A DNA stretch of 64,000 bases from Streptomyces chumphonensis (GTDB lineage: Bacteria; Actinomycetota; Actinomycetes; Streptomycetales; Streptomycetaceae). Positions 10,277 to 19,123 of the stretch are shown here, one piece after another. The position numbers and the translations under genes were made by a program. The notes beneath the pieces were generated by a model, which worked only from the letters and a program-made list of their open reading frames with translations, had not been told where the DNA came from and did not search any database. The stretch spans positions 186,001-250,000 of the forward strand of contig NZ_JACXYU010000006.1 in the NCBI RefSeq assembly GCF_014779715.1. Direction: 5' to 3'. The first letter of the stretch is position 1, and the number at the start of each line of letters is the position of its first letter.

Positions 10277-11518
10277 ATGACCGCCTTGACCGCCCGCGGG
10301 AGCGCCGCTGCGCGAACCTCGTCCGCAGTGATCGTCACGCTGCTCCTCGCCACGAGTTGCGCGCAATCCGGGAGCGACGGGCCCTCGCCGCGGGCACATG
10401 CCTCGTCGGCCGCCCCGCACGGATACGTCGAAGGCGCTGAGGAAGCCCCGGAGCAGCAGTCGCGCCTGTTGCTCAACGACCCCGTCAGCGGCGACAGCCG
10501 CGTGCTCGACCTCATCACCGGAACCGTGCACAGCACCGCTTCGGTGAAGGGCACCGTCCGGCTGGGCACGGACGGACGGTTCGGCCACTTCCACACGGCG
10601 CGGAGCACGCACCTGATCGACAGCGGGGCCTGGACCGTGGACCACGGGGACCACGTCCACTACTACCGCGCGGCGATACGCGAACTCGGCGACATCCCCG
10701 GTGGGTCGGAGGCCCGGATGCACGGCGACTCCGCCGTCACCGCCGTGACCGACGGGGAGGGCCGAGCCCTCCTCTACGACCGCGACGAGCTCGAGGACGG
10801 CCGGATCGGCTCCCCCCGCACACTGCCCGGGACCCACGCCGGCCCCGTCCTGCCCTACGCGGAACACCTTCTGACCTTCACGGAGCGGGACGGCACCACG
10901 AGGCTCGCGGTCCTGGACCGGGAGGGCGACCCCGTCGAATCCCCGCGCGCCGCGTGCGACCGGCCCCGAGGGGCCGCCGTCACCGGCCGCGGAGCGGTGC
11001 TGGGATGTGCCGACGGCGTCCTGCTGGTAGGAGAGCGGGACGGTGCCTTCACGGCCGAGAAGATCTCCTACGGAGAGGACGTTCCGGCCGCACAACGGGC
11101 CGTCGGCTTCCGGCAGCGCCCGGGCAGCGACACCCTCACCGCCCCGGCCGGGACGGACGCCGTCTGGGTCCTGGACGTCACCGAACGGACCTGGACCCGC
11201 GTGGAGACCGGCCCCGTCGTCGCGGTCGGCACCGCCGGCGAGGGCTCCCCGTTGCTGGTCCTCGAGACCGACGGCGCGCTGCACGGCTACGACATCGGCA
11301 GTGGCGAGGAGGTCGCCCGCACCGAGCCGCTCCTGACGGGGGAGCACCGGGCGGGCACCGACGGCGGGCCGGTCATCGAGGTCGACCGCAACCGCTCCTA
11401 TCTCAACGACCCCCGGGGGAGACGCGTGTACGAGATCGACCACGACGACGACCTGCGCGTCGCGCGCACCTTCGACGTGGACATCGAGCCGCACCTCATG
11501 GCGGAGACGGGGTGGTGA
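10277..11518 (+). CDS. AztD-like zinc-chaperone lipoprotein (first paralogue)
   Basis: A 413-residue exported lipoprotein. The signal segment ends in LLLATSC with lipid cysteine about residue 28. The mature part is rich in short beta-strand repeats of the WD/propeller type (for example VWVLDVTERTW and HGYDIGSGEE). A His cluster, DHGDHVHYY, near residue 118 is a plausible metal site. Its position between aztB and aztC, and a fold pattern like the later aztD product, suggest a second extracytoplasmic zinc chaperone; AztD in Paracoccus delivers zinc to AztC. The assignment is by context and architecture and has not been checked by alignment. ATG starts one base after the aztB stop. Confidence 0.68.
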   Translation: MTALTARGSAAARTSSAVIVTLLLATSCAQSGSDGPSPRAHASSAAPHGYVEGAEEAPEQQSRLLLNDPVSGDSRVLDLITGTVHSTASVKGTVRLGTDGRFGHFHTARSTHLIDSGAWTVDHGDHVHYYRAAIRELGDIPGGSEARMHGDSAVTAVTDGEGRALLYDRDELEDGRIGSPRTLPGTHAGPVLPYAEHLLTFTERDGTTRLAVLDREGDPVESPRAACDRPRGAAVTGRGAVLGCADGVLLVGERDGAFTAEKISYGEDVPAAQRAVGFRQRPGSDTLTAPAGTDAVWVLDVTERTWTRVETGPVVAVGTAGEGSPLLVLETDGALHGYDIGSGEEVARTEPLLTGEHRAGTDGGPVIEVDRNRSYLNDPRGRRVYEIDHDDDLRVARTFDVDIEPHLMAETGW

Positions 11519-12510
11519 GGGTGTCCGCCACCACCGCGAGGCCACGGCGGACGCGGGGCCGGGGAGTACGGTGGCCCGCCATGCTGTCGGCGCTGCTCGC
11601 GCTCTTCGCGGCCGGTGCCGCGACCTCCTGCGCCACGGAGCGCGACCAGCCCCGGATCGTCGTCACGACCAACATCCTCGGCGACGTCACGCGGCAGGTC
11701 GTCGGCGACGAGGCCCGGGTCACCGTCCTCATGAAGCCCAACGCCGACCCGCACTCCTTCGGGCTCTCGGCACCCCAGGCCGCGGAGCTGGAACGCGCCG
11801 ACCTGGTCGTGTTCAACGGCCTCGGACTGGAGGAGAACGTGCTGCGGCACGTGACGGCGGCCCGGGAGTCCGGGGTCGCCACCGTGGAGGTCGCAAGAGC
11901 CGTCTCACCTCTCACCTTCCGGTTCGGCGACGACGGTCCGCACCGCCAGGAGGGGCAACCCGATCCGCACTTCTGGACCGACCCGGACCGGATGCGCAGG
12001 GCGACGGGCCTGATAGCGGAGCACGTGGTCGAGCACGTCGGCGGCGTGGACGCGGCGGCGATACGCGCGAACGCCGAGCGCTACGACGAGAGCCTGGAAG
12101 ACCTCACCCGCTGGATGACGCGGTCCTTCGCCCGCATACCCGAGGACCGGCGTGCCCTGGTCACCAACCACCACGTCTTCGGCTACCTCGCGGACCGCTT
12201 CGGCTTCCGCGTGCTCGGTGCCGTCATCCCGAGCGGCACCACCCTGGCCTCTCCCAGCTCCTCCGACCTGCGCGCGCTCAGCCGGCTGATGGAGACCTCC
12301 GGCGTGCGCACGGTGTTCGCGGACTCGTCCCAGCCGAAGCGTCTGGCCGAGGTGCTCCGGGAGGAGGTGGGCGGCCGTGTCCAGGTCGTCGAACTCTACT
12401 CGGAGTCGCTGACGGCACCCGGCGAGGGCGCCGACACGTACCTGCGGATGATGCGCGCCAACACCAAGGCCATGACCGAGGGGCTGGTCCCCGGCACGTC
12501 CGGCGACTGA
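11515..12510 (+). CDS. aztC: Zinc-binding substrate-binding lipoprotein (AztC/ZnuA type)
   Basis: Cluster A-I (cluster 9) metal-binding protein of about 331 residues that captures zinc outside the membrane and hands it to AztB. An N-terminal signal ends in ATSC (Cys39 with the chosen start). The expected metal ligands are visible: His in DPHSFG, His in PDPHFWTDP, His in TNHHVFGY, and an acidic residue in VFADSSQ. The usual His-rich loop is short here (DGPHRQEGQ). Three possible GTG starts lie at 11512, 11515 and 11521. The GTG at 11515 gives the GTGA overlap with the previous stop and a GGAG eight bases upstream, so it is preferred. Confidence 0.9.
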   Translation: MRVSATTARPRRTRGRGVRWPAMLSALLALFAAGAATSCATERDQPRIVVTTNILGDVTRQVVGDEARVTVLMKPNADPHSFGLSAPQAAELERADLVVFNGLGLEENVLRHVTAARESGVATVEVARAVSPLTFRFGDDGPHRQEGQPDPHFWTDPDRMRRATGLIAEHVVEHVGGVDAAAIRANAERYDESLEDLTRWMTRSFARIPEDRRALVTNHHVFGYLADRFGFRVLGAVIPSGTTLASPSSSDLRALSRLMETSGVRTVFADSSQPKRLAEVLREEVGGRVQVVELYSESLTAPGEGADTYLRMMRANTKAMTEGLVPGTSGD

Positions 12511-12592
12511 ACCACGACCCACGGACGCCGGCCGACCGAGCCGGACGTCCCGCACCCCACGTCGCCACCGCGCGGCTCGAAAGGAACACCCG

Positions 12593-13786
12593 GTGAACAT
12601 ATCGATCCCGAAGCGAGGCCTCACGGCCACCGCACTCACCCTGGCGGTGGCCACGGCGCTCACCGCCTGCGGAGGGGACGGCTCCTCCTCCGAACCCCGG
12701 CCCGAGGCCACACCGGACGCGAAGGCGACGGTCGAGGACCCGCTGGTCGCCACCTTCGACGGCGGCCTGTTCATCCTGGAGGGCGAAACCCTCGAACTCG
12801 CCGACACCATCGACATGCCCGGCTTCAACCGGATCAACCCCGCAGGCGACGACCACCACCTCTTCGTCTCCACCGACAGCGGGTTCCGCGTGCTCAACGC
12901 CGCCGAGAAGAGGCTCACCGACATCGCGTACGAGGGCGCCGAGCCGGGCCACGTCGTCCGCCATGCCGGCAGAACCGTGCTCTTCACGGACGGCACCGGC
13001 GAGGTCAACGTCCTGGATCCGGCCGCCCTGGCCGAGGGGGAGAAGCCCGACGGTCGTTCCTACACCTCCGCCGAGCCGCACCACGGAGTCGCCGTCGAAC
13101 TGGAGAACGGCGAACTCCTCAGCACCGTCGGCACCGAGGAGAAGCGCACCGGCATGCTCGTGCTGGACGCGGAGAACAAGGAGATCGGGCGCAGCGAGGA
13201 CTGCCCCGGCGTCCACGGGGAGGCCGCGGCACAGGGCGAGGCCATCGCCGTCGGGTGCGAGGACGGAGTCCTGGTCTACAAGGACGGCGAGTTCACCAAG
13301 ATCGACTCCCCCGACGTCTACGGCCGCATCGGGAACCAGGCGGGCAGCGACGCCTCCCCCGTACTCCTGGGCGACTACAAGTCCGACCCCGACGCCGAAC
13401 TCGAGCGCCCGACCCGCGTCTCCCTCATCGACACCGAGACGGCGGAGCTGCGCCTGGTCGAGTTGGGCACCAGCTACTCGTTCCGTTCACTGGGCCGCGG
13501 GCCCCACGGCGAGGCCCTGGTCCTCGGCACGAACGGCGCCCTGCACGTCATCGACCCGGAAACGGGCACGGTGGAGAAGGAGATCCCCGTGGTGGACGCG
13601 TGGCGGGAGCCGTTGGACTGGCAGGAGGCCCGGCCCACCCTCTTCGTCCGGGACCACACCGCCTACGTCTCCGAACCCGGCGAACGCGCGGTCCACGCCG
13701 TCGACCTCGAGTCCGGCGAGAAGACCGCCTCCGTCACACTGCCCCAGCCCACCAACGAGCTGTCGGGCGTGGTCGGGGGCCACTGA
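12593..13786 (+). CDS. aztD: Zinc metallochaperone AztD-like lipoprotein
   Basis: A 397-residue lipoprotein with signal and lipobox LTAC (Cys26), then a low-complexity acidic linker and a body of repeated beta-propeller strands (FDGGLFILEG, GEVNVLDPAAL, GALHVIDPETG, ERAVHAVDLESG). The body contains scattered His pairs such as GDDHHLF and EPHHGVAV. AztD proteins bind zinc in the periplasm or cell wall space and load AztC. The GTG start has GAAAGGAA upstream. It is separated from aztC by 82 bases, so it may have its own promoter or ribosome loading. A strong terminator follows. Confidence 0.82.
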   Translation: MNISIPKRGLTATALTLAVATALTACGGDGSSSEPRPEATPDAKATVEDPLVATFDGGLFILEGETLELADTIDMPGFNRINPAGDDHHLFVSTDSGFRVLNAAEKRLTDIAYEGAEPGHVVRHAGRTVLFTDGTGEVNVLDPAALAEGEKPDGRSYTSAEPHHGVAVELENGELLSTVGTEEKRTGMLVLDAENKEIGRSEDCPGVHGEAAAQGEAIAVGCEDGVLVYKDGEFTKIDSPDVYGRIGNQAGSDASPVLLGDYKSDPDAELERPTRVSLIDTETAELRLVELGTSYSFRSLGRGPHGEALVLGTNGALHVIDPETGTVEKEIPVVDAWREPLDWQEARPTLFVRDHTAYVSEPGERAVHAVDLESGEKTASVTLPQPTNELSGVVGGH

Positions 13787-13813
13787 CCCCCGGCCGTCGC
13801 GCGCGACCGACGA

Positions 13814-13847
13814 GGGGGCGTCCCCGGAAGGCGCCGGGGACGCCCCC
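13814..13847. terminator. Bidirectional intrinsic terminator-like hairpin
   Basis: Perfect 14-base stem: GGGGGCGTCCCCGG (13814-13827), loop AAGGCG, and the complementary arm to 13847, followed by TTCCTCTC. It lies between the convergent aztD and methyltransferase genes and would serve both strands. Confidence 0.8.
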
Positions 13848-13853
13848 TTCCTC

Positions 13854-14603
13854 TCAGTCGGCGCGCGAGGCCCGCAGGACGAGCCGGTCGGCGTGCTCGT
13901 CGTAGGGGCGGCCGTCGAACCCGCCGAAGATCTCCACCCGGCCGAATCCCGCCTCCTCGGCCAGGCGCCGCAGTTCCACCGCGCTGTACACGAACCACAC
14001 GAGCGAGGCCCGCGTCACCCGCTCGCCCCGCACCAGCACCCAGTCGCTGCGCAGCCGCGCCCAGTCGTCCAGCACGGTGTCGGTCTGCACCATCAGGTCC
14101 TCGCCCCGCCGCACCACCTTCGGCGGCGTGACCCTGCGGGCCAGCAGCTCCTTGCCGGCCAGGTCCAGGACGAGGGTGCCGCCGGGCCTCAGGCCGTCGT
14201 GCAGGGTCCGCAGGACGCGCGCGTTGTCGGCGGGGTCCTCGAAGTACCCGAAGGACGTGAACAGGTTGAGGACGACGTCGAACGCCTCCGGGGCCCGGTA
14301 CGTGCGCGCGTCGGCCCGGACGTAGGTGACGCGCGCACCGGCGTCGGCGGTCCGTGCGCGGGCGCGTTCCAGCATCGCCGGGCTGAGGTCCACCCCGGTC
14401 ACCTCGTGCCCCTGGCGGGCGAGCGGCACGGTGAACACCCCCGGCCCGCAGCACAGGTCCAGCACCCGGGTGCCGGGGGCGAAGGAGAGCAGGGGAGAGG
14501 TCTTCAGCAGCTCCTCGGCCTGGGCGTAGCGCTGCTCGGAGAAGAGGAAGTCGTGGAACTCGGTCCAGAAGGCGTCGTCCAGGAAGCCACCGGTGGAGGT
14601 CAT
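13854..14603 (-). CDS. Class I SAM-dependent methyltransferase, last gene of the cobalamin-riboswitch operon
   Basis: A 249-residue class I methyltransferase. Motif I reads VLDLCCGPGVFTVPLA (about residues 46-61), motif II GVDLSPAML, and motif III/post-I FDVVLNLFTSFGYF. The C-terminal part (VWFVYSAVELRRLAEEAGF) is typical of small-molecule methyltransferases. The ATG overlaps the MFS stop by four bases (ATGA), so translation is coupled. It is the fifth gene of an operon that begins with a cobalamin riboswitch and a threonine-kinase homologue. The substrate is unknown; N- or O-methylation of the operon's product is inference. Confidence 0.85.
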   Translation of the reverse strand: MTSTGGFLDDAFWTEFHDFLFSEQRYAQAEELLKTSPLLSFAPGTRVLDLCCGPGVFTVPLARQGHEVTGVDLSPAMLERARARTADAGARVTYVRADARTYRAPEAFDVVLNLFTSFGYFEDPADNARVLRTLHDGLRPGGTLVLDLAGKELLARRVTPPKVVRRGEDLMVQTDTVLDDWARLRSDWVLVRGERVTRASLVWFVYSAVELRRLAEEAGFGRVEIFGGFDGRPYDEHADRLVLRASRAD

Positions 14604-15835
14604 CTCGGCGTCAGTGCTCCTTCGTGGTCGTCGTGACGGGGGTGCCGCGCGGCGCGACGGCGCAGGGTCAGCAGGACGGGGGGCAGCAGGAGGCACTGCG
14701 CGGCGGCCAGCAGCCAGAACGAGCCGGTGTTCCCGACGCGTTCGCCGAAGCCGTACAGCTGGCCGCCGAGCACACCGCTGGCGCACGCCCCCAGCCCCGC
14801 CGCCAGGCGCTGCTGTCCGAAGACGACGGCGTCGGAGCGGGGGCTGCGTCGCAGGGCCTCCAGGTCGTTCTTGAGGAACAGCACGATGTCGCCGAGGGTG
14901 ATCAGCGCGGCGCCCGCCAGTATCGCCGTCCGGGTGCCGGCTGCCAGTACGGCCAGTCCGGCGGCCATGCCCAGGAAGCCGAGGGTGAGGGCCAGGCCGT
15001 ACGGCATGCGCCGGATCAGTCCGGAGGCCAGTGGCTGCACGACGATGACCAGGGCGAAGCAGAGCAGCAGGACGAGGCTGTAGAACGTGCCGGAGGCCCG
15101 CTCGACGGCGTACACCGCCAGGAAGTGCTGGAAGTGGAAGTAGAGGTAGAAGGCGAGCGCGTTGGCGGCGAAGGGGAGTGCCACGACCCCGGCCAGGATG
15201 CCCGGGCGGGGGGCGTCCTCGTCGGACGGGGCGCCCCCGCCCGCATCGGGCAGCCGCGCGTGGCCGACCGTGACGGCGAGGAACAGCCCCGTGGCGGACG
15301 CGAACAGCCATCCGGGCGCGGACAGGACGAACGGCCCGGCGATGAGCGGGCCCACGGCCATGCCCGCGTTGAGCGCGGCGTTGCCCGCCGACAGGAACGC
15401 CGGACGGCGCTCGTCGTCGACCCCGTGCACCAGGTACGCCTTGTTGGCGGGCAGATAGAGCGCGGCCCCGCAGCAGGTGAGGACGAGGGCGCCGACGGCC
15501 AGGGACGGCCAGCGCAGCGCCAGCAGCAGCCCGAGGAAGCCGGCCGTGCGCACGGTCAGGGCCCAGAGCATGGTGCGGCGCAGTCCGACGCGGTCCGCGA
15601 GGGCGCCGCCGAAGAGACCGCCGGAGAACTGCACGAGGGACGCGGCGGCCAGGACCACACCGACGGTGCCGAGGCCCATGCCGAGCCGTTCGTGGAGGAA
15701 CACGGACATGAACGGCAGCACCATGAAGCTGCCGAGCGGGATGAGGAACGAGCTGAGCAGGAGAAAGCGCAGCGGTCCGGTGAGCGGGAGGAGGGCCGCC
15801 CGTAGCCCCGGCGCGCCCGGGGCGGGCTCAGCCAC
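14600..15835 (-). CDS. MFS transporter (12-helix), probable exporter of operon product
   Basis: A major facilitator superfamily protein of 411 residues with about 12 hydrophobic segments. The helix 2-3 loop motif GALADRVGLRRTM is present. A cytoplasmic central loop (DAGGGAPSDEDAPRP) separates the two halves. GTG at 15835 is chosen because it overlaps the ATP-grasp stop by eight bases. The upstream in-frame codons lie inside the previous gene and are not hydrophobic. In an operon with a kinase, PLP enzyme and ligase, this is most simply an exporter or importer of a small molecule made by them; the direction is not decided by sequence. Confidence 0.85.
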   Translation of the reverse strand: MAEPAPGAPGLRAALLPLTGPLRFLLLSSFLIPLGSFMVLPFMSVFLHERLGMGLGTVGVVLAAASLVQFSGGLFGGALADRVGLRRTMLWALTVRTAGFLGLLLALRWPSLAVGALVLTCCGAALYLPANKAYLVHGVDDERRPAFLSAGNAALNAGMAVGPLIAGPFVLSAPGWLFASATGLFLAVTVGHARLPDAGGGAPSDEDAPRPGILAGVVALPFAANALAFYLYFHFQHFLAVYAVERASGTFYSLVLLLCFALVIVVQPLASGLIRRMPYGLALTLGFLGMAAGLAVLAAGTRTAILAGAALITLGDIVLFLKNDLEALRRSPRSDAVVFGQQRLAAGLGACASGVLGGQLYGFGERVGNTGSFWLLAAAQCLLLPPVLLTLRRRAARHPRHDDHEGALTPR

Positions 15836-17081
15836 CGTGGGCCCGCCGTCCGTCCGGTTCGGGGAAGGGCTCGGTGAGCACGCGCAGTGCCCCGGCGGCG
15901 GCCACGGCACGGTGCGTGGCCAGTTCGGCCGTCTCCGCCTCCGCGTAGACGATGCCGGCGTACCCGCGGCTGTCGTCCAGGTGCTCGACGGGATCGCCGA
16001 CCCGGCGCACCGGGTACCAGGTGGGCGTTCCCGGCATCCCCGGCAGCCGGTCGAGCCCCGCGACGCCGGTGAACACGCCGGGTTCGGCCGGGTAGCCGAG
16101 GACGAAGGCGACGGCCGGGCCGCCCGGCGGCTCGGTGTCCATCAGGTGGGGGCGGCGGCCGAGCGCCGTCTCGACCATCGCCTCGTACACGTTGACCCCG
16201 AGCGCCCGGCACAGTCCCTCGCCGACCAGCGCCCCGCCGATCCGGGGGTTGATCTCCACCACCTCCGGCCCGTCGGCGGTCAGGACGAACTCCACGTGGG
16301 CGAAGCGGTCGGTGTAGCCGACGGCGTCGAGCACGGCGCCGAGCCACCGCTCCAGCGACGCCCGCCGAGGCTCCGGGAAGGCCACGGGGAAGGCCGTGAT
16401 CTCCTCGCGGAAGCGGGGCTCGGGCGACATGAGCCGGCTGGAGACGCCGAGCAGTCGGGTGCGGTGGTCCCAGGTGAGGGTCTCGGCGCTGTACACGGGC
16501 CCGCTGAAGTAGGGCTCGGCGAACAGCCGGCCCTTCAGGGACCGTCCCGCGCTCTCGCCCAGCGCCCGGTCCAGCTCCTCCTCGTTCCGCACGAGCCAGA
16601 CGTTCTGGCTGCCGGTCCCCGCCGTGTCCTTGACGACGGCGGGCAGCCCCACCTCCTTGAGGAGCCGCTCGCGGGCGCCCGGGTCCGTGGCGGGGACCTC
16701 GACGGCCCGTCCGCGCGTGAGTCCGGCTCCGTGCAGGCGGTCGCGGACGGCGGCCTTGTCCCGGGTCAGCCTCAGCACGGAGGGGTCGAGACCGGGTAGG
16801 CCCAGCCGGGCGGTGAGTCGCGCCCCGGTGAGCGTCCAGGTGTCCGTGGAGCTGATCAGGCCGCGCAGCCCGGGGGTGTCCTGGAGGTGGCCGGTGAGCC
16901 GCTCCACGTCGAAGGTGTCGGTCGCGACGACGTCCAGGGAGCCGGGGGGCAGGCGGTCCAGTTCGTAGGCGTAGAAGGACGGGTCGCGCGTCAGCAGGAG
17001 CAGCCGCTCGCCGAGCGCCCCGGCGGCGTCCACCAGGCGGCCGAGGCCGAACGTCAGGGACTCCAGGCAGGCCACGGTCAT
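15828..17081 (-). CDS. ATP-grasp ligase, cobalamin-riboswitch operon
   Basis: A 417-residue ATP-grasp enzyme of the carboxylate-amine ligase type, which activates a carboxylate as acyl-phosphate and joins it to an amine. The ATP-binding strand PAVVKDTAGTGSQNVWLV (about residues 128-145) supplies the lysine and glycine loop. The metal-binding end reads HVEFVLTADGPEVVEINPRIGGA with the diagnostic ExNPR. A C-terminal lid-like domain follows. The closest look is to L-amino-acid ligases and antibiotic-peptide ligases. ATG at 17081 overlaps the preceding stop (ATGA). Expected to couple the amino acid made by the upstream PLP enzyme; partner unknown. Confidence 0.86.
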   Translation of the reverse strand: MTVACLESLTFGLGRLVDAAGALGERLLLLTRDPSFYAYELDRLPPGSLDVVATDTFDVERLTGHLQDTPGLRGLISSTDTWTLTGARLTARLGLPGLDPSVLRLTRDKAAVRDRLHGAGLTRGRAVEVPATDPGARERLLKEVGLPAVVKDTAGTGSQNVWLVRNEEELDRALGESAGRSLKGRLFAEPYFSGPVYSAETLTWDHRTRLLGVSSRLMSPEPRFREEITAFPVAFPEPRRASLERWLGAVLDAVGYTDRFAHVEFVLTADGPEVVEINPRIGGALVGEGLCRALGVNVYEAMVETALGRRPHLMDTEPPGGPAVAFVLGYPAEPGVFTGVAGLDRLPGMPGTPTWYPVRRVGDPVEHLDDSRGYAGIVYAEAETAELATHRAVAAAGALRVLTEPFPEPDGRRAHGG

Positions 17082-18100
17082 GCGGCGGGCTCCTTCCAGT
17101 GATCCGGGCAGGCGGCGCGCTGCCACGTCGTGCGGGACCAGGGCATGGTCATCTCCTCCGGGCCGGCCACCTCGACGGGCTTCAACGCCGCCGGGTCCAG
17201 GGCCTCCGCGTGCCGGGCGAAGACGCGTTCGACGTAGCGGTGCCCGGTGTCGGCACCGATCACCAGGTGCAGCCGGTCGGGGTGGCGGCGTGCCTCGTCA
17301 CGCGCGGCCAGGTACGCCGCGCCGGTGGACAGTCCGGCGAACACCGCGTGGTCGCGCAGCAGGGCGATCGCACCGGCCATCGCGTGCGTGAAGTCCAGCC
17401 AGTGCACGGTGTCGTAGAGGTGGTGGCGGACGTTGTCGAAGACGATCGACGACCCGATGCCCGCGATGATCGCCTCGGGATCGTGGTGTTCCTGGCTGCC
17501 GAACGTGACGCTGCCGAAGGGCTGGACGCCGACGAGCCGCACCGAGGAGTCCCGTCTCCGCAGCCGTTCGACGAGCCCACCGGTGGAGGCGCCCGACCCG
17601 ACGCCCCCGACGACGGTCAGCTCGGCACCGGGCGACGTCGCCGCGATGCGGTCCGCCACGTTCCGGTAGCCGAGGTAGTGGACGTCGTCGTGGTACTGCC
17701 GCATCCAGTGGTGGTCCGGACGCTCGGCGAGGATCTCCCGGACGCGCCGGACCCGTAACTCCTGGTCGAGCTTCAGGTTCTCCGACGGTTCGACCTGCTC
17801 CACGGTGGCGCCGAGGATCTCCAGCTGCGCGAGCGTCGTGGTGTCGACGGTGGTGGAGGCGACGATGTGGCACCGCATCCCGTACCGGTGGCACGCGAGG
17901 GCCAGCGCGTGGGCGTAGATGCCGCTGGAGCTGTCGATGAGGGTCTGACCGGGGCGGACCGTGCCCCGGTCGAGCAGGTGGCGGACGGCCGCCAGCGCGG
18001 AGTAGATCTTCATGGACTCGAACCGCAGCAGAACCATGCCGTCGGTGAGGCGGACCAGGTCGGGAACCTTCAGGGCGTCGGTGATGTGGGGGTGGATCAC
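17078..18100 (-). CDS. PLP-dependent cysteine-synthase-family enzyme (fold type II)
   Basis: A 340-residue fold-type II PLP enzyme. The PLP lysine is most likely that in RFESMKIYSALAA (about residue 31). The substrate/PLP loop that usually reads SGNxG is SSSGIYAHALA, lacking the asparagine. The phosphate-binding Gly-rich loop is VVGGVGSGASTGG. Relatives such as CysK and SbnA perform beta-replacement on O-acetyl- or O-phospho-serine. Since the preceding gene encodes a threonine-kinase homologue, O-phospho-L-threonine is the natural candidate substrate. Possible products are a 2,3-diaminobutyrate-type or thio-amino acid. The GTG at 18100 overlaps the kinase stop (GTGA). Family sure, reaction inferred. 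Confidence 0.85.
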   Translation of the reverse strand: MIHPHITDALKVPDLVRLTDGMVLLRFESMKIYSALAAVRHLLDRGTVRPGQTLIDSSSGIYAHALALACHRYGMRCHIVASTTVDTTTLAQLEILGATVEQVEPSENLKLDQELRVRRVREILAERPDHHWMRQYHDDVHYLGYRNVADRIAATSPGAELTVVGGVGSGASTGGLVERLRRRDSSVRLVGVQPFGSVTFGSQEHHDPEAIIAGIGSSIVFDNVRHHLYDTVHWLDFTHAMAGAIALLRDHAVFAGLSTGAAYLAARDEARRHPDRLHLVIGADTGHRYVERVFARHAEALDPAALKPVEVAGPEEMTMPWSRTTWQRAACPDHWKEPAA

Positions 18101-18993
18101 CCGTAGCCTCCTTGGGCGAATGAGCACTGATGGCCGAGCGAGCGGACGTACGCGGACAGGTCGGCCCGGGTCGCGGAATCCGGGCGGTGGGTGAACAGGT
18201 AGCCGATCACGCAGCCCGTGTGGGCGACGAAGACCCCCTCGGCGCCGAACTCCTCGCGGCGGGCCAGCAGACCCTCGTACGTCGTCTTCGGCAGCACCTC
18301 CTGGGAGAGGGCGGCGCTGACCGACGCGGCGCGCGCGACGGCGGCCGGGTCGCCCGAGTCGAAGCCCTTGAGGAGGTCGGCCAGACACCGCTCGTACTCC
18401 TCGCCCCGCCGCCGGTAGTGGTCCAGCAGGCGGGGCGTGACGGCTGCCGTGTCGACGGTGCCGGGCTCGGTGACGAAGGCGGTGTGGAACCCGATGCCCG
18501 TGCCCAGCCGGCGCACCACCCGGTGCCGACCGCTCAGGTGCAGGGCGAACTCGTCGAGGAAGACGCTGTCGGAGCGCTCGATCGCCGCCAGGACGCCGAG
18601 GGTGACGTCCATGTCGTCGTTCAGGGAGAACAGCCGGAACAGGCAGCGCAGGGTCGCCACGATGTCCGCCGTGGAACTGGCCATGCCCACGCCCACCGGC
18701 AGGTCCGAGTGGCCGCTCCACTCGCCCGGCGGCATGCGCAGGCCGTAGTGCTCCAGGAACAGCCGCGCCGCCGTGGCCGCCTTCTCCCCGAGCCGGTGCG
18801 GCTCCCGTCCGTCCGCCGCACGTGTCCCGGGGGTGAAGTACACCCGGCTGTGGCGCTCGACGGGGAAGGAGACGACCGCGATGTCCGGTGCGGGACCGGC
18901 CCGCAGCGGCCCCTGGTACAACTCGCCGAGGGTGCCGTGGCAGACGCCGGACGCGGGCACCGGGCGGGGGCGCGTACTGGCCGGTTCACGCAC
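18097..18993 (-). CDS. GHMP-family kinase resembling L-threonine kinase PduX
   Basis: A 298-residue GHMP kinase. The N-terminus carries GTLGELYQG (PduX proteins have GT-GEL-QG). The ATP loop is LPVGVGMASSTADI, matching the PduX form of GHMP motif 2 rather than the general GLGSSAA. PduX phosphorylates L-threonine to O-phospho-L-threonine for the aminopropanol arm of cobalamin. Here no CobD-type decarboxylase follows; the partner is a cysteine-synthase-like enzyme. The GTG at 18993 has GGAGGAGG (18998-19005) upstream. The mRNA leader contains a cobalamin riboswitch about 130 bases before the start, so B12 should shut the operon down. Confidence 0.82.
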   Translation of the reverse strand: MREPASTRPRPVPASGVCHGTLGELYQGPLRAGPAPDIAVVSFPVERHSRVYFTPGTRAADGREPHRLGEKAATAARLFLEHYGLRMPPGEWSGHSDLPVGVGMASSTADIVATLRCLFRLFSLNDDMDVTLGVLAAIERSDSVFLDEFALHLSGRHRVVRRLGTGIGFHTAFVTEPGTVDTAAVTPRLLDHYRRRGEEYERCLADLLKGFDSGDPAAVARAASVSAALSQEVLPKTTYEGLLARREEFGAEGVFVAHTGCVIGYLFTHRPDSATRADLSAYVRSLGHQCSFAQGGYG

Positions 18994-19123
18994 ACGTCCT
19001 CCTCCGTCCCGGGCCGTGGACACACCGGCCGGGAGGGGGACGTGGCCCCTCGGGGGACGCACGACCGTCCGTACCGCCGACCCAGTCCACGAGGTCACCG
19101 TGCACAGCCCGCGCGTGCCGCAC

